A stretch of 34,990 nucleotides of DNA from the NCBI GenBank assembly GCA_947588835.1, contig CANPZS010000020.1:1-34990 (forward strand), read 5' to 3'. The DNA is from an uncultured Bacteroidales bacterium. GTDB lineage: Bacteria > Bacteroidota > Bacteroidia > Bacteroidales > UBA932. Shown piece by piece: positions 9,301 through 15,786 of the stretch. The position numbers and the translations under genes are program-made. Under the pieces are notes generated by a model. That model was not told the DNA's origin, did no database searches, and saw only the letters and a list, made by a program, of their open reading frames with translations. Each line of letters begins with the position of its first letter. The first letter of the stretch is position 1.

Positions 9301-10012
9301 GCCCGTAGCGGAGGAAGACGTCCTCGACCTGCTCCAAAAGGAAAAGGATCTCGTCGGAATGTATCTGTCCTCGCATCCGCTCGACAAATACGATTTCGAG
9401 ATAAATACTTTCACAAACTGCGAGCTCGCCATGCTGGACGATACGGTTTCGGAATGCGAAAGGCAGCGCAGAACCGCAAAAATCTGCGTGGCGGGAATAG
9501 TGACGGACTCGAAGACTCTCGTCACCAAGACCGGGCGTCCGTGGTCCAAGACCACGATAGAGGACTACAGCGGAAGCTATGAACTGTCCCTGTTCGGCAA
9601 GGACCATGAGGCTTTCATGCAATACATGCAGCCGCACTCGTCCCTGTTCATCGAAGGGGAGATAGGCGAAAAATACATACCCAAGGCAGAAGAGCGCAAT
9701 GCCGGAAAAAGTGCGCCGTATGCGTTTAAAATCAAAAAGATACGTTTGCTCGGAAATACTTCGGAAGACCTGCTCGGAGGCTTTTCCATGGATCTGACGA
9801 CTCCTATGCTCAATGACAGCTTCCGCAAAAACCTCGTAAGCACCGTAAAAAAGCACAAAGGAAAACTGCCGCTCACCATGTATCTGTACGATCCCAATAC
9901 CAAATTCCGCATACAGTTCTATTCGAAAAAATACAAGGTTGCCGTATCTTCGGAATTCATACGCGACCTGCGCAGCATCGGCATAGAAAAATTCGATGCA
10001 ATAAGAAAATAA
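6353..10012 (+). CDS. dnaE: DNA polymerase III alpha subunit
   Basis: A DnaE-type replicative polymerase of 1219 residues. The N-terminal PHP domain opens with HLHVHTQYSILDG and keeps the histidine-rich metal-site motifs. The palm carries SMPDIDVDFDDEGR, with the catalytic aspartate pair near residue 441. The thumb/fingers include MNALYRPGPMDYIPQFVARK and FNKSHATCYAWVSYQT, and helix-hairpin-helix and OB-fold regions follow (for example IEGEIGEKYIP near the C-terminus). I start the gene at 6353 rather than at the first in-frame ATG (6266) because the promoter and terminator lie between them, and family proteins begin with this F-V-H-L-H-V-H motif. The ThiL-like gene follows after 5 bases, so the two are probably co-transcribed. 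Confidence 0.97.
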   Translation: MAFVHLHVHTQYSILDGQSSIENLFNRAAELGMPGLAITDHGNMYGVKEFFKFAKKHPDIKPIIGCEVYVTRHYDHKLKDPSHKNYFHLILLAKNFNGYKNLMKIVSIAHTEGNYYRPRISHEVLERYHEDLICSSACMAGEIPRLILAGDTEGAEDAIQWHKNLFGDDYYLEVMLHKTEVPGLSLEVYEKQLRYDKVIFELAAKHGVKVIATNDIHFVRKEDGPAHDRLICLTTNEYLDSESRLRYTQQEYMKSEDEMLALFPDHPEAIYNTLEICDKVERYDIDRGHVLPKFELPKEFTDGMDRHLAEYSDIIEAGRFDEKGNDRGEEFHSSVAYLCHLSYLGAEKRYGTLDAVHRDRLDFELKTIARMGFPDYFLIVQDFINWAKDNGISVGPGRGSAAGSAVAYCLGITNLDPIRYNLLFERFLNPERISMPDIDVDFDDEGRYRVIKYVQDKYGEDHISHVITFGTMAAKLAIKDVSRVSHLSIDESNRLTRMIPDKPFQIKDQPEKVTLQNCLKYIPEFRNEAENGTELVKDVIKYAMQLEGCIRQTGIHACAMIIGRGDLTDYIPITLGTDKATGQQVWVSQYEGSYIEDVGMLKMDFLGLKTLSIIKECLAEIKESHGTDIDIENIPLDDPQTYALYSRGDTKSVFQFESGGMKDWLQKLHPERLEDLIAMNALYRPGPMDYIPQFVARKRGEEPITYDLPEMEEFLKETYGVTVYQEQVMLISQKIAGFSKGKADKLRKAMGKKNIDILQSLHDDFIKGGTGNGHPVEILEKIWRDWVKFASYAFNKSHATCYAWVSYQTGWLKAHYPAEFQAANLSQNLSNISEIKEIMDDCKRSGIKVLNPDINESFSHFTVNRDGNIRFGLGGIHGFGSNIVESIIKERTENGPFSDVFDFVERMGGSINRKAFEALLFSGAFDSFGRQRTQYVLPGRSGESFTEELFRYSELFRNDTVDSMSSLFGDMEEMKPQRPVLPEPVAEEDVLDLLQKEKDLVGMYLSSHPLDKYDFEINTFTNCELAMLDDTVSECERQRRTAKICVAGIVTDSKTLVTKTGRPWSKTTIEDYSGSYELSLFGKDHEAFMQYMQPHSSLFIEGEIGEKYIPKAEERNAGKSAPYAFKIKKIRLLGNTSEDLLGGFSMDLTTPMLNDSFRKNLVSTVKKHKGKLPLTMYLYDPNTKFRIQFYSKKYKVAVSSEFIRDLRSIGIEKFDAIRK

Positions 10013-10017
10013 ACGCC

Positions 10018-11031
10018 ATGGCAGAAGACAGATTCACCGACATAGGACGGATAGAGGCAATAAGAAGACTTTATGACGGGACCGGCTACGGGCCGTTCCG
10101 CGACAGCCGCTTCAAAAGCGGAGGAGAGGCGTCGGTAATGTCTTCCTCCAGGCTTTTCACGGAAGGAATAGATTTCGACCTCATTTACTGTCCGCTCAAA
10201 CATCTTGGATACAAATGCGTTACGGCTGTAACGGGTGAACTGTATGCCGGACTTTCCCGTCCTATGACACTGTCCGTCGTTCTCGGAATCTCCGCGAAAT
10301 TGGATTTCGGGCACATAGGTGAATTGTGGAACGGCATGGTGACGGCCGCCCATGAGCACGGATACATCGATGTGTCGCTTGATCTCTGTCCCTCCCCCAA
10401 CGGACTTTACGTCTGCGTGTCAGCCTGCGGGGCAACGGACGCAAAAACGGCCGGGAAAAGGCCTGCGGCGGCAAGCAAGGACCTCATCTGCGTTTCGGGA
10501 AGTCTCGGTGCGGCCTTTCTCGGCATGCAGGTGCTCGAGCGGGAGAAAAAGACATTCTGCGAATCGCCGGACGACGGACGGCAGCCGGAGCTTGAAAAAT
10601 ACAGGCAGTTCATCGGCGCATACCTCAAGCCCGAACTGAGCCCCTGCGTGCCCGACAGTCTTGCAGATGCGGGCATAATGCCTTCATTCGGATATCTTGT
10701 GTCAAAAGGCCTTTCAGACGCCGTAAAACGGCTTGTAAGAGATTCCGGACTCGGCGCAAAAATCTATGTGGACAAAATTCCTTTCGCGGGCGATTCATTC
10801 GCGCTCGGAAAGGAACTCGACATCGATCCGGTTTCCGCCGCCATGAACGGCGGAGACGATTTCAGGCTGCTGTACACTATTCCCATTCTTGAAGCCGAAA
10901 AATTCCGCAGGGAATTCCAGACGTTTGACGTCATAGGGCATCTTGCAAGGACTGAGGTGGGCGCGGTGCTCGTCACTCCCGACGGAGCGGAGCTTCCCAT
11001 AAAGGCGCAAGGCTGGCCGGACGAGGACTAA
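10018..11031 (+). CDS. Divergent ThiL (thiamine-monophosphate kinase)-family protein, active site degraded
   Basis: The 337-residue product aligns along its length with Bacteroidetes ThiL/AIR-synthase-related proteins. Shared stretches are IDFDLIYCPLKHLGYK, DLICVSGSLGAAFLGMQVLEREK, AMNGGDDFRLLYTIP and the closing KAQGW. ThiL phosphorylates thiamine phosphate to the diphosphate using metal ions held by acidic motifs. Here most of these are changed: GDD reads GGE (35-37), the T-D-L-L aspartate is R45, N-x-S-D reads V-T-G-E (71-74), and S-D-G-L reads S-K-G-L (229-232). The NGGDDF motif (278-282) remains. There is no frameshift, and coding composition is normal, so the gene seems maintained. It may be a weak kinase or have another role. 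It follows dnaE by 5 bases, and its stop codon overlaps the stop of convergent glyS. Confidence 0.8.
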   Translation: MAEDRFTDIGRIEAIRRLYDGTGYGPFRDSRFKSGGEASVMSSSRLFTEGIDFDLIYCPLKHLGYKCVTAVTGELYAGLSRPMTLSVVLGISAKLDFGHIGELWNGMVTAAHEHGYIDVSLDLCPSPNGLYVCVSACGATDAKTAGKRPAAASKDLICVSGSLGAAFLGMQVLEREKKTFCESPDDGRQPELEKYRQFIGAYLKPELSPCVPDSLADAGIMPSFGYLVSKGLSDAVKRLVRDSGLGAKIYVDKIPFAGDSFALGKELDIDPVSAAMNGGDDFRLLYTIPILEAEKFRREFQTFDVIGHLARTEVGAVLVTPDGAELPIKAQGWPDED

Positions 11032-12566
11032 AGGTTCCTAAGCAAATTGTTTATATTCACCTTTTTGTCTATAAGCGCGCGAAGATCCTCTATCTTGACC
11101 CTTTCCTGGGCCATGGTGTCGCGTTCCCGCACCGTTACCGTGCCGTCCACAAGCGAGTCATGGTCCACCGTAATGCAGAAAGGCGTACCTATTGCGTCCT
11201 GACGGCGATATCTCTTGCCTATGCTGTCCTTTTCGTCATATTGGAAATTGAAATCGTACCGCAGTTCGTCCACAACCTTCTGGGCGAGCTCGGGAAGCCC
11301 GTCCTTTTTGACGAGAGGAAGGACGGCGGCCTTGACGGGCGCGAGAGGCGCCGGAATGCTCAGGACTACGCGGCTTTCCCCGTTTTCAAGCTGCTCCACC
11401 TTGTATGAATTCGACAGGACGGCCAGGACCATGCGGTCGACGCCTACGGATGTCTCTACGCAATAAGGAGTATAGCTCTCGCCCGTCTCGGTATCAAAAT
11501 ACTTTATCTTCTTTCCCGAGAGCTTGGCATGGTTGCCGAGATCGTAGTCCGTCCTCGAATGAATGCCCTCGAGTTCCTTGAAGCCGAAAGGAAAACGGAA
11601 TTCTATGTCGGTGGCGGCATTGGCGTAATGGGCCAGTTTCTCATGATCGTGGAAACGGTAATTTTCCGCCCCCATGCCTATGTTCACATGCCATTTCATC
11701 CGGTTTTCCTTCCATTTGGCAAACCACTCCATCTCCGTGCCCGGCTTCACGAAAAACTCCATCTCCATCTGTTCGAACTCCCTCATCCTGAATATGAACT
11801 GACGGGCGACTATTTCATTGCGGAAAGCCTTTCCTATCTGGGCTATGCCGAAAGGAATCTTCATACGTCCCGTCTTCTGGACGTTGAGGTATTCCACGAA
11901 TATTCCCTGCGCAGTCTCCGGACGGAGATAAATTTTGTCGTCGGCATTGCCGGTATTGTTTATCTGCGTGCTGAACATCAGGTTGAACTGCCGCACGTCC
12001 GTCCAATTTTTGGTCCCGGAAACAGGACAAGATATGTCGCAATCAAGGATTATCTGCTTATACCCGGCGAGATCGTTCTCCGCCTCGGCCTTCACGTATC
12101 TCGCATGGATCTCATCGTACCTCGCCTTTTCGCGGAGGACGTTGGGGTTCGTCGCGCGGAATTTCGCCTCGTCGAATCCGTCTCCGAAACGTTTGCGGCC
12201 TTTTTCCACTTCCTTTTCAATCTTTTCCTCGATTTTGGAAAGATAATCTTCTATGAGGACATCCGCACGATACCTTTTCTTGGAATCCTTATTGTCAATG
12301 AGAGGATCGTTGAACGCCGCCACGTGGCCGGAAGCCACCCATGTCTTGGGATGAATGAACACGCATGAGTCTATCCCGACTATGTTTTCGTTGAGACGTG
12401 TCATTGCGTTCCACCAATAGTTCTTTATATTGTTCTTCAACTCCACGCCCAGCTGACCGTAATCATATACTGCCGCAAGTCCGTCATATATTTCGCTCGA
12501 AGGAAATATGAAACCGTACTCTTTGCAATGGGCTACAAGGGCCTTGAAAACTTCTTCCTGTGTCAT
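11028..12566 (-). CDS. glyS: Glycyl-tRNA synthetase, dimeric (eukaryote-like) type
   Basis: This 512-residue class II aminoacyl-tRNA synthetase charges tRNA-Gly. It is the single-chain alpha2 form used by Bacteroidetes and eukaryotes, not the alpha2beta2 form. Visible features are the N-terminal FPSSEIYDGLAAVYDYGQLGVELKNN, the motif-2 region QIGKAFRNEIVARQFIFRMREFEQMEMEFF, GIHSRTDYDLGNHAKLSGK, and the motif-3 region TSVGVDRMVLAVL. The C-terminal anticodon-binding domain contains APVKAAVLPLVKKDGL. Length is normal. A -7 promoter element lies 31 bases upstream, inside the last codons of folK, so glyS probably has its own transcript. Its stop overlaps that of the preceding convergent gene by four bases. 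Confidence 0.96.
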   Translation of the reverse strand: MTQEEVFKALVAHCKEYGFIFPSSEIYDGLAAVYDYGQLGVELKNNIKNYWWNAMTRLNENIVGIDSCVFIHPKTWVASGHVAAFNDPLIDNKDSKKRYRADVLIEDYLSKIEEKIEKEVEKGRKRFGDGFDEAKFRATNPNVLREKARYDEIHARYVKAEAENDLAGYKQIILDCDISCPVSGTKNWTDVRQFNLMFSTQINNTGNADDKIYLRPETAQGIFVEYLNVQKTGRMKIPFGIAQIGKAFRNEIVARQFIFRMREFEQMEMEFFVKPGTEMEWFAKWKENRMKWHVNIGMGAENYRFHDHEKLAHYANAATDIEFRFPFGFKELEGIHSRTDYDLGNHAKLSGKKIKYFDTETGESYTPYCVETSVGVDRMVLAVLSNSYKVEQLENGESRVVLSIPAPLAPVKAAVLPLVKKDGLPELAQKVVDELRYDFNFQYDEKDSIGKRYRRQDAIGTPFCITVDHDSLVDGTVTVRERDTMAQERVKIEDLRALIDKKVNINNLLRNL

Positions 12567-12596
12567 GATTCAATATCTTTAACGATTTTGGGAACG

Positions 12597-12604
12597 CAAA
12601 TTTA
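12597..12604 (-). promoter_or_regulatory. -7 element of the glyS promoter
   Basis: The minus strand reads TAAATTTG, an exact TAnnTTTG match, overlapping the folK stop codon. It lies about 31 bases before the glyS ATG. A -33 box is not obvious. Confidence 0.55.
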
Positions 12605-13084
12605 ATCAAATATTTCAGGAAATGCGTGCTTTAAGTCCTCTTTCGCTATCCCGCCGAGCGGAACTGTCACAAAATCTCGCTCAGCTATGAGCGGATGTGG
12701 CACTATAAGTTCCGGCGGAAGGTCTATTCTCTCTTGTCCGAAAAAAAGAATGTCTATGTCGATGGGACGGTCGGCATAAGAGCGTCTTTCCCTGCCGGAC
12801 GATCCGGTCCGGCCGAGAGATCTCTCGATGCCTTTGCATTTCCTGAGGACATCGAGGCAGTCCAGCGACGCATCTTCCGATTTCCGCTCCAAAGCGTAAA
12901 GCACGCAACAGTTCAGAAAATCGTTGTCGCTCACGAACCCCCACGGCTTGGTCTCCGCCATGCCGGACAATGCCGAATAATGGACGCCGAAAACGTCATC
13001 CATCATGGAAAGAGCGGCACGGATATTCCCGGCACGGTCCCCGAGATTGCTGCCCAAAGAAAAATATACGTCCACGCTACTCAT
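12602..13084 (-). CDS. folK: 6-hydroxymethyl-7,8-dihydropterin pyrophosphokinase
   Basis: A 160-residue HPPK, which transfers pyrophosphate from ATP to 6-hydroxymethyl-dihydropterin in folate synthesis. The start YFSLGSNLGDRAGNIRAAL and the signature RPIDIDILFFGQE (about residues 106-118) with the metal-binding D-I-D pair are both present, as are the PHP motif LIVPHPLIAERDF and a conserved KPWGF. It overlaps the end of sufT by 8 bases and is last in the sufS-sufE-sufT-folK operon. The link between folate and Fe-S assembly is probably only co-transcription. Confidence 0.95.
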   Translation of the reverse strand: MSSVDVYFSLGSNLGDRAGNIRAALSMMDDVFGVHYSALSGMAETKPWGFVSDNDFLNCCVLYALERKSEDASLDCLDVLRKCKGIERSLGRTGSSGRERRSYADRPIDIDILFFGQERIDLPPELIVPHPLIAERDFVTVPLGGIAKEDLKHAFPEIFD

Positions 13085-13460
13085 CGAAACCGAGCTCTAC
13101 CCTCGCCTCTTCGGAGAGCATGCTTTTGTCCCATACAGGCTCGAATACAAGCTCTATCTCGCATGAAGCCACCGTAGGAACCTCCTCAACGCTTTCCTTT
13201 ACCTCGGCCAGCACCTGATCCGCCATCGGACAGTTGGGCGCGGTAAACGTCATCTTTATGTAAATTTCTCGTTTCTTATTGATATTCAATTCGTAAATCA
13301 GGCCAAGATCATATATGTTCACCGGTATTTCCGGATCGTATACCTGCTTCAGGGCCATAACGACGTCGGAATACAAAGGGGCCAAAGCCGCGGCATCCTC
13401 GGCAGTGAGCACCTCCCGGCGTCCGTCATTCGACGAAGAATTGTTTTCCTGCATAATCAT
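13077..13460 (-). CDS. sufT: SufT-like DUF59 (MIP18-family) Fe-S assembly factor
   Basis: A 127-residue protein whose core (about residues 28-125) is a DUF59 domain with the typical VYDPEIPVNIYDLGLIYEL and MTFTAPNCPMADQVL motifs, the latter with the conserved cysteine. Proteins of this family help mature Fe-S clusters or deliver them to targets. Its place between sufE and folK, directly after sufS-sufE, supports a SUF role. The start overlaps the sufE stop by 4 bases (ATGA), a translational-coupling arrangement. The first 25 residues are polar and poorly conserved, and the next methionine (residue 3) is an equally possible start. Confidence 0.88.
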   Translation of the reverse strand: MIMQENNSSSNDGRREVLTAEDAAALAPLYSDVVMALKQVYDPEIPVNIYDLGLIYELNINKKREIYIKMTFTAPNCPMADQVLAEVKESVEEVPTVASCEIELVFEPVWDKSMLSEEARVELGFDE

Positions 13461-13873
13461 ATATTGTTTTGTGCGACGGACCTTATGGTGGAAATCATCG
13501 ACAACAATCCGTTGGTCCTTGTCGGAGAAAGATTTTCCCTGAGTCCGATGCGGTCTATGAAAGAAAAGTCATCGGCGGCTATCTCGGCGGCGGTGCGTCC
13601 TGAATACACGCTTATGAGCATTGAAATAATGCCGCGCGTGATTATGGCATCGCTGTCCGCCGTGAAATAAATACGGCCGTCTTCCAGGCGCCAGTCCATC
13701 CATACTCTCGACTGACAGCCCTTTATGAGCCTGTCCTCCGTTTTCTTTTCTTCCGGATACGGCTGCAAGTTCTTTCCGAGATCTATAAGATATTCATATT
13801 TGTCAAGCCATTCGTCAAACATGGAAAAGTCCTCTATAAGACGGTCCTTGGCTTCCTGCAACGTACTTCCCAT
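13457..13873 (-). CDS. sufE: Cysteine desulfuration protein SufE
   Basis: A 138-residue SufE, which takes persulfide sulfur from SufS and passes it on for Fe-S cluster assembly. The acceptor cysteine is C53 in LIKGCQSRVW, and the downstream GRIYFTADSDAIITRGIISMLI segment and LSPTRTNGLLSM match the family. It begins 5 bases after sufS and overlaps sufT by 4 bases. The sufB, sufC and sufD scaffold genes are not in this window. Confidence 0.95.
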   Translation of the reverse strand: MGSTLQEAKDRLIEDFSMFDEWLDKYEYLIDLGKNLQPYPEEKKTEDRLIKGCQSRVWMDWRLEDGRIYFTADSDAIITRGIISMLISVYSGRTAAEIAADDFSFIDRIGLRENLSPTRTNGLLSMISTIRSVAQNNI

Positions 13874-13878
13874 GATTT

Positions 13879-15102
13879 CTATGATAACATAAGTATAGCC
13901 TTGTCAAGCGATTTGATAAAATATTCCGCCTCCTCCATCGTATTGTACGGCAACAGCGACACCCTAAGCATTCCGGTCACCCCAAAACGGTCCATAAGCG
14001 GTTCGGCGCACATCTGTCCCGACCTGACGGCTATGCCCATCTTGTCAAGCAGCAGGGCGAGATCTTCATGATGGACTCCGTCCACGGCAAACGAGAAAAG
14101 CGGAATCTTGTCCTCTGTTCTACGTGGAACTCCGAATACCCTTATCCTTTCATCTGCCGACAGGCTGTCGGCAAGATATTCATTCACCGCTTCTCCATAC
14201 GCAAGCGAATCGCCGCCATTAAGGCTTTCAAGCATTTCTATGGCAGGCACAAAAGTCGGTACGCCGGATATGTTCTGCGTGCCGGCCTCGAATTTTCCCG
14301 GAGGCTTGGCATAAGTCGTCCCGGAAAACCTTACGGTCTCTATCATCTCCCCTCCTCCCATATACGGCGGCATCAGTTCAAGCCATTTCTTTTTCCCGTA
14401 CAGGACGCCGGTACCGGCGGCGGCATACATCTTATGGCCCGAAAAAGCATAGAAATCGCAGTCCATTTCCTGTACGTCGACCTTTTCATGCACTATTCCC
14501 TGCGCTCCGTCCACCAGAACCGGTATGCCGGCCTCATGGCATATGCGTACCATTTCCTTTACGGGATTGACTATTCCGAGCACATTGGAAACATGTGTGA
14601 CGGCCGCAATCCTGACTCGTCCGCCGCACAGTTTTTTGAAACTTTCCAAATCGATGTATCCGTCGTCGTCCACGCCGGCCACCTTCAACACGGCACCCTT
14701 TCGTTCGCAAAGCATCTGCCACGGCACTATGTCGGAATGGTGTTCGGCTTCGGTCACCAGCACTTCATCCCCTTCATGTATGAATGCCTCGCCGAAAGAA
14801 TACGCCACGAGATTTATAGAAGCGGTCGTACCCGAAGTGAAGACGATCCCGTCCCTTGACGGCGCGTTCAGAAAATCTTTCACACGGTCCCTCGCAGCCT
14901 CGAACTCGTCGGTGGCGACTGTGGCGGTATAATGCACGGCCCTATGTATGTTGGCATTATATTTCTCGCTCATTTTCAACCACTTATCTATAACGGAAAC
15001 AGGTTTCAGAGATGTCGCCGCATTGTCGAAATACACTAAAGATTTACCGTATACCTTCTCGGAAAGTTCCGGAAACTGGTTCCTTATTTTCTGAATATCC
15101 AT
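13879..15102 (-). CDS. sufS: Cysteine desulfurase SufS
   Basis: A 407-residue class II cysteine desulfurase that uses pyridoxal phosphate to convert cysteine to alanine and load sulfur on itself. The PLP lysine is K224 in AFSGHKMYAAAGTG. The reactive cysteine is C365 in RSGQMCAEPLMDRFG. The DNAATS motif is near residue 26 and the VTEAEHHSD motif near 116. I start at the ATG at 15102 (MDIQKIRNQFPEL) because the promoter element ends close to it and the extra upstream residues look non-native. It heads the sufS-sufE-sufT-folK operon. A near-parS sequence lies inside the codons for residues around 324-329. Confidence 0.95.
   Translation of the reverse strand: MDIQKIRNQFPELSEKVYGKSLVYFDNAATSLKPVSVIDKWLKMSEKYNANIHRAVHYTATVATDEFEAARDRVKDFLNAPSRDGIVFTSGTTASINLVAYSFGEAFIHEGDEVLVTEAEHHSDIVPWQMLCERKGAVLKVAGVDDDGYIDLESFKKLCGGRVRIAAVTHVSNVLGIVNPVKEMVRICHEAGIPVLVDGAQGIVHEKVDVQEMDCDFYAFSGHKMYAAAGTGVLYGKKKWLELMPPYMGGGEMIETVRFSGTTYAKPPGKFEAGTQNISGVPTFVPAIEMLESLNGGDSLAYGEAVNEYLADSLSADERIRVFGVPRRTEDKIPLFSFAVDGVHHEDLALLLDKMGIAVRSGQMCAEPLMDRFGVTGMLRVSLLPYNTMEEAEYFIKSLDKAILMLS
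14116..14131. promoter_or_regulatory. Near-match to a parS (ParB-binding) site
   Basis: TGTTCTACGTGGAACT differs at two positions from the perfect palindrome found 2 kb away in mnmG. It lies within sufS. On its own it would be weak; its distance of 11.4 kb from the proposed origin makes it more plausible as a secondary ParB site. Confidence 0.4.
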
Positions 15103-15126
15103 CGTCAAAAAGCATAGACCGCAATG

Positions 15127-15134
15127 CAAATTTA
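15127..15134 (-). promoter_or_regulatory. -7 element of the suf operon promoter
   Basis: The minus strand reads TAAATTTG, an exact TAnnTTTG match, 24 bases before the chosen sufS ATG. The -33 box is not clear. The sufS and ruvA promoters share a 96-base divergent intergenic region. Confidence 0.55.
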
Positions 15135-15145
15135 CTAAAGTAATA

Positions 15146-15176
15146 TTTCATTTGACACTAAAATACCATAATTTTG
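15146..15176 (+). promoter_or_regulatory. Promoter of ruvA
   Basis: TTTC at 15146-15149 and TAATTTTG at 15169-15176 with a 19-base spacer fit the Bacteroidetes promoter pattern. The ruvA ATG follows 22 bases after the -7 element. Confidence 0.55.
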
Positions 15177-15198
15177 TCGAAATATAACCGACATCTTC

Positions 15199-15786
15199 AT
15201 GTACGACTACATCAAAGGCAGGATCGTAGAATTGACACCGGCAGAATTGATTCTGGACTGCAATGACATAGGCTACGAAATACTTATTTCCCTGCAGACA
15301 TACGAGGCTTTCCGGGACAAGGAAAACGTCACCGTATACATTCATCATTATATCCGCGAGGAAGAAGAATTATTCTACGGCTTTGCCGGCAAGGACGAAC
15401 GCGAACTGTTCAGGCTTCTGATAAGCGTATCCGGAATCGGAGTCGCTTCCGCCAGGATGATGCTGTCCTCGCTGACTTCGGACGAAATCCGCAATGCCAT
15501 CATAGGCGAAGACATAAACCGCATAAAAAGCGTGAAAGGAATCGGCCTGAAGACAGCCCAGCGCCTTGTGCTCGAACTGAAAGACAAAATAGTGAAAGGC
15601 GCCGGAGCCGACATCCCGGCGCAGATAAGACATGGCAGCGACGCCGTCGTGGAAGAAGCTACGACCGCGCTCGTAATGCTGGGATTTCAGAAAGCAAGCA
15701 TCGGCAAGGTCCTTCCCGCCATTCTGAAAGAAAATGCGGACGCGAAAATAGAAGACATAATCAAGGCGGCCCTCAAACGCCTGTAA
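15199..15786 (+). CDS. ruvA: Holliday junction branch-migration protein RuvA
   Basis: A 195-residue RuvA, the tetramer that binds Holliday junctions and loads RuvB. The N-terminal OB-fold (MYDYIKGRIVELTPAELILD), the two helix-hairpin-helix motifs (LLISVSGIGVASARMML, about 70-86, and IKSVKGIGLKTAQRLVLEL, about 108-126) and the C-terminal RuvB-binding domain (EATTALVMLGF onward) are all intact. It has its own promoter. ruvB lies 8.5 kb away on the other strand rather than adjacent. Its last base abuts the last base of convergent mnmG. Confidence 0.96.
   Translation: MYDYIKGRIVELTPAELILDCNDIGYEILISLQTYEAFRDKENVTVYIHHYIREEEELFYGFAGKDERELFRLLISVSGIGVASARMMLSSLTSDEIRNAIIGEDINRIKSVKGIGLKTAQRLVLELKDKIVKGAGADIPAQIRHGSDAVVEEATTALVMLGFQKASIGKVLPAILKENADAKIEDIIKAALKRL

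Noticed and set aside
12320..12336. CCACGTGG in glyS as a parS site
   Set aside because: The central 8 bases match but both flanks (GCCG / CCGG) do not fit the TGTT...AACA ends.
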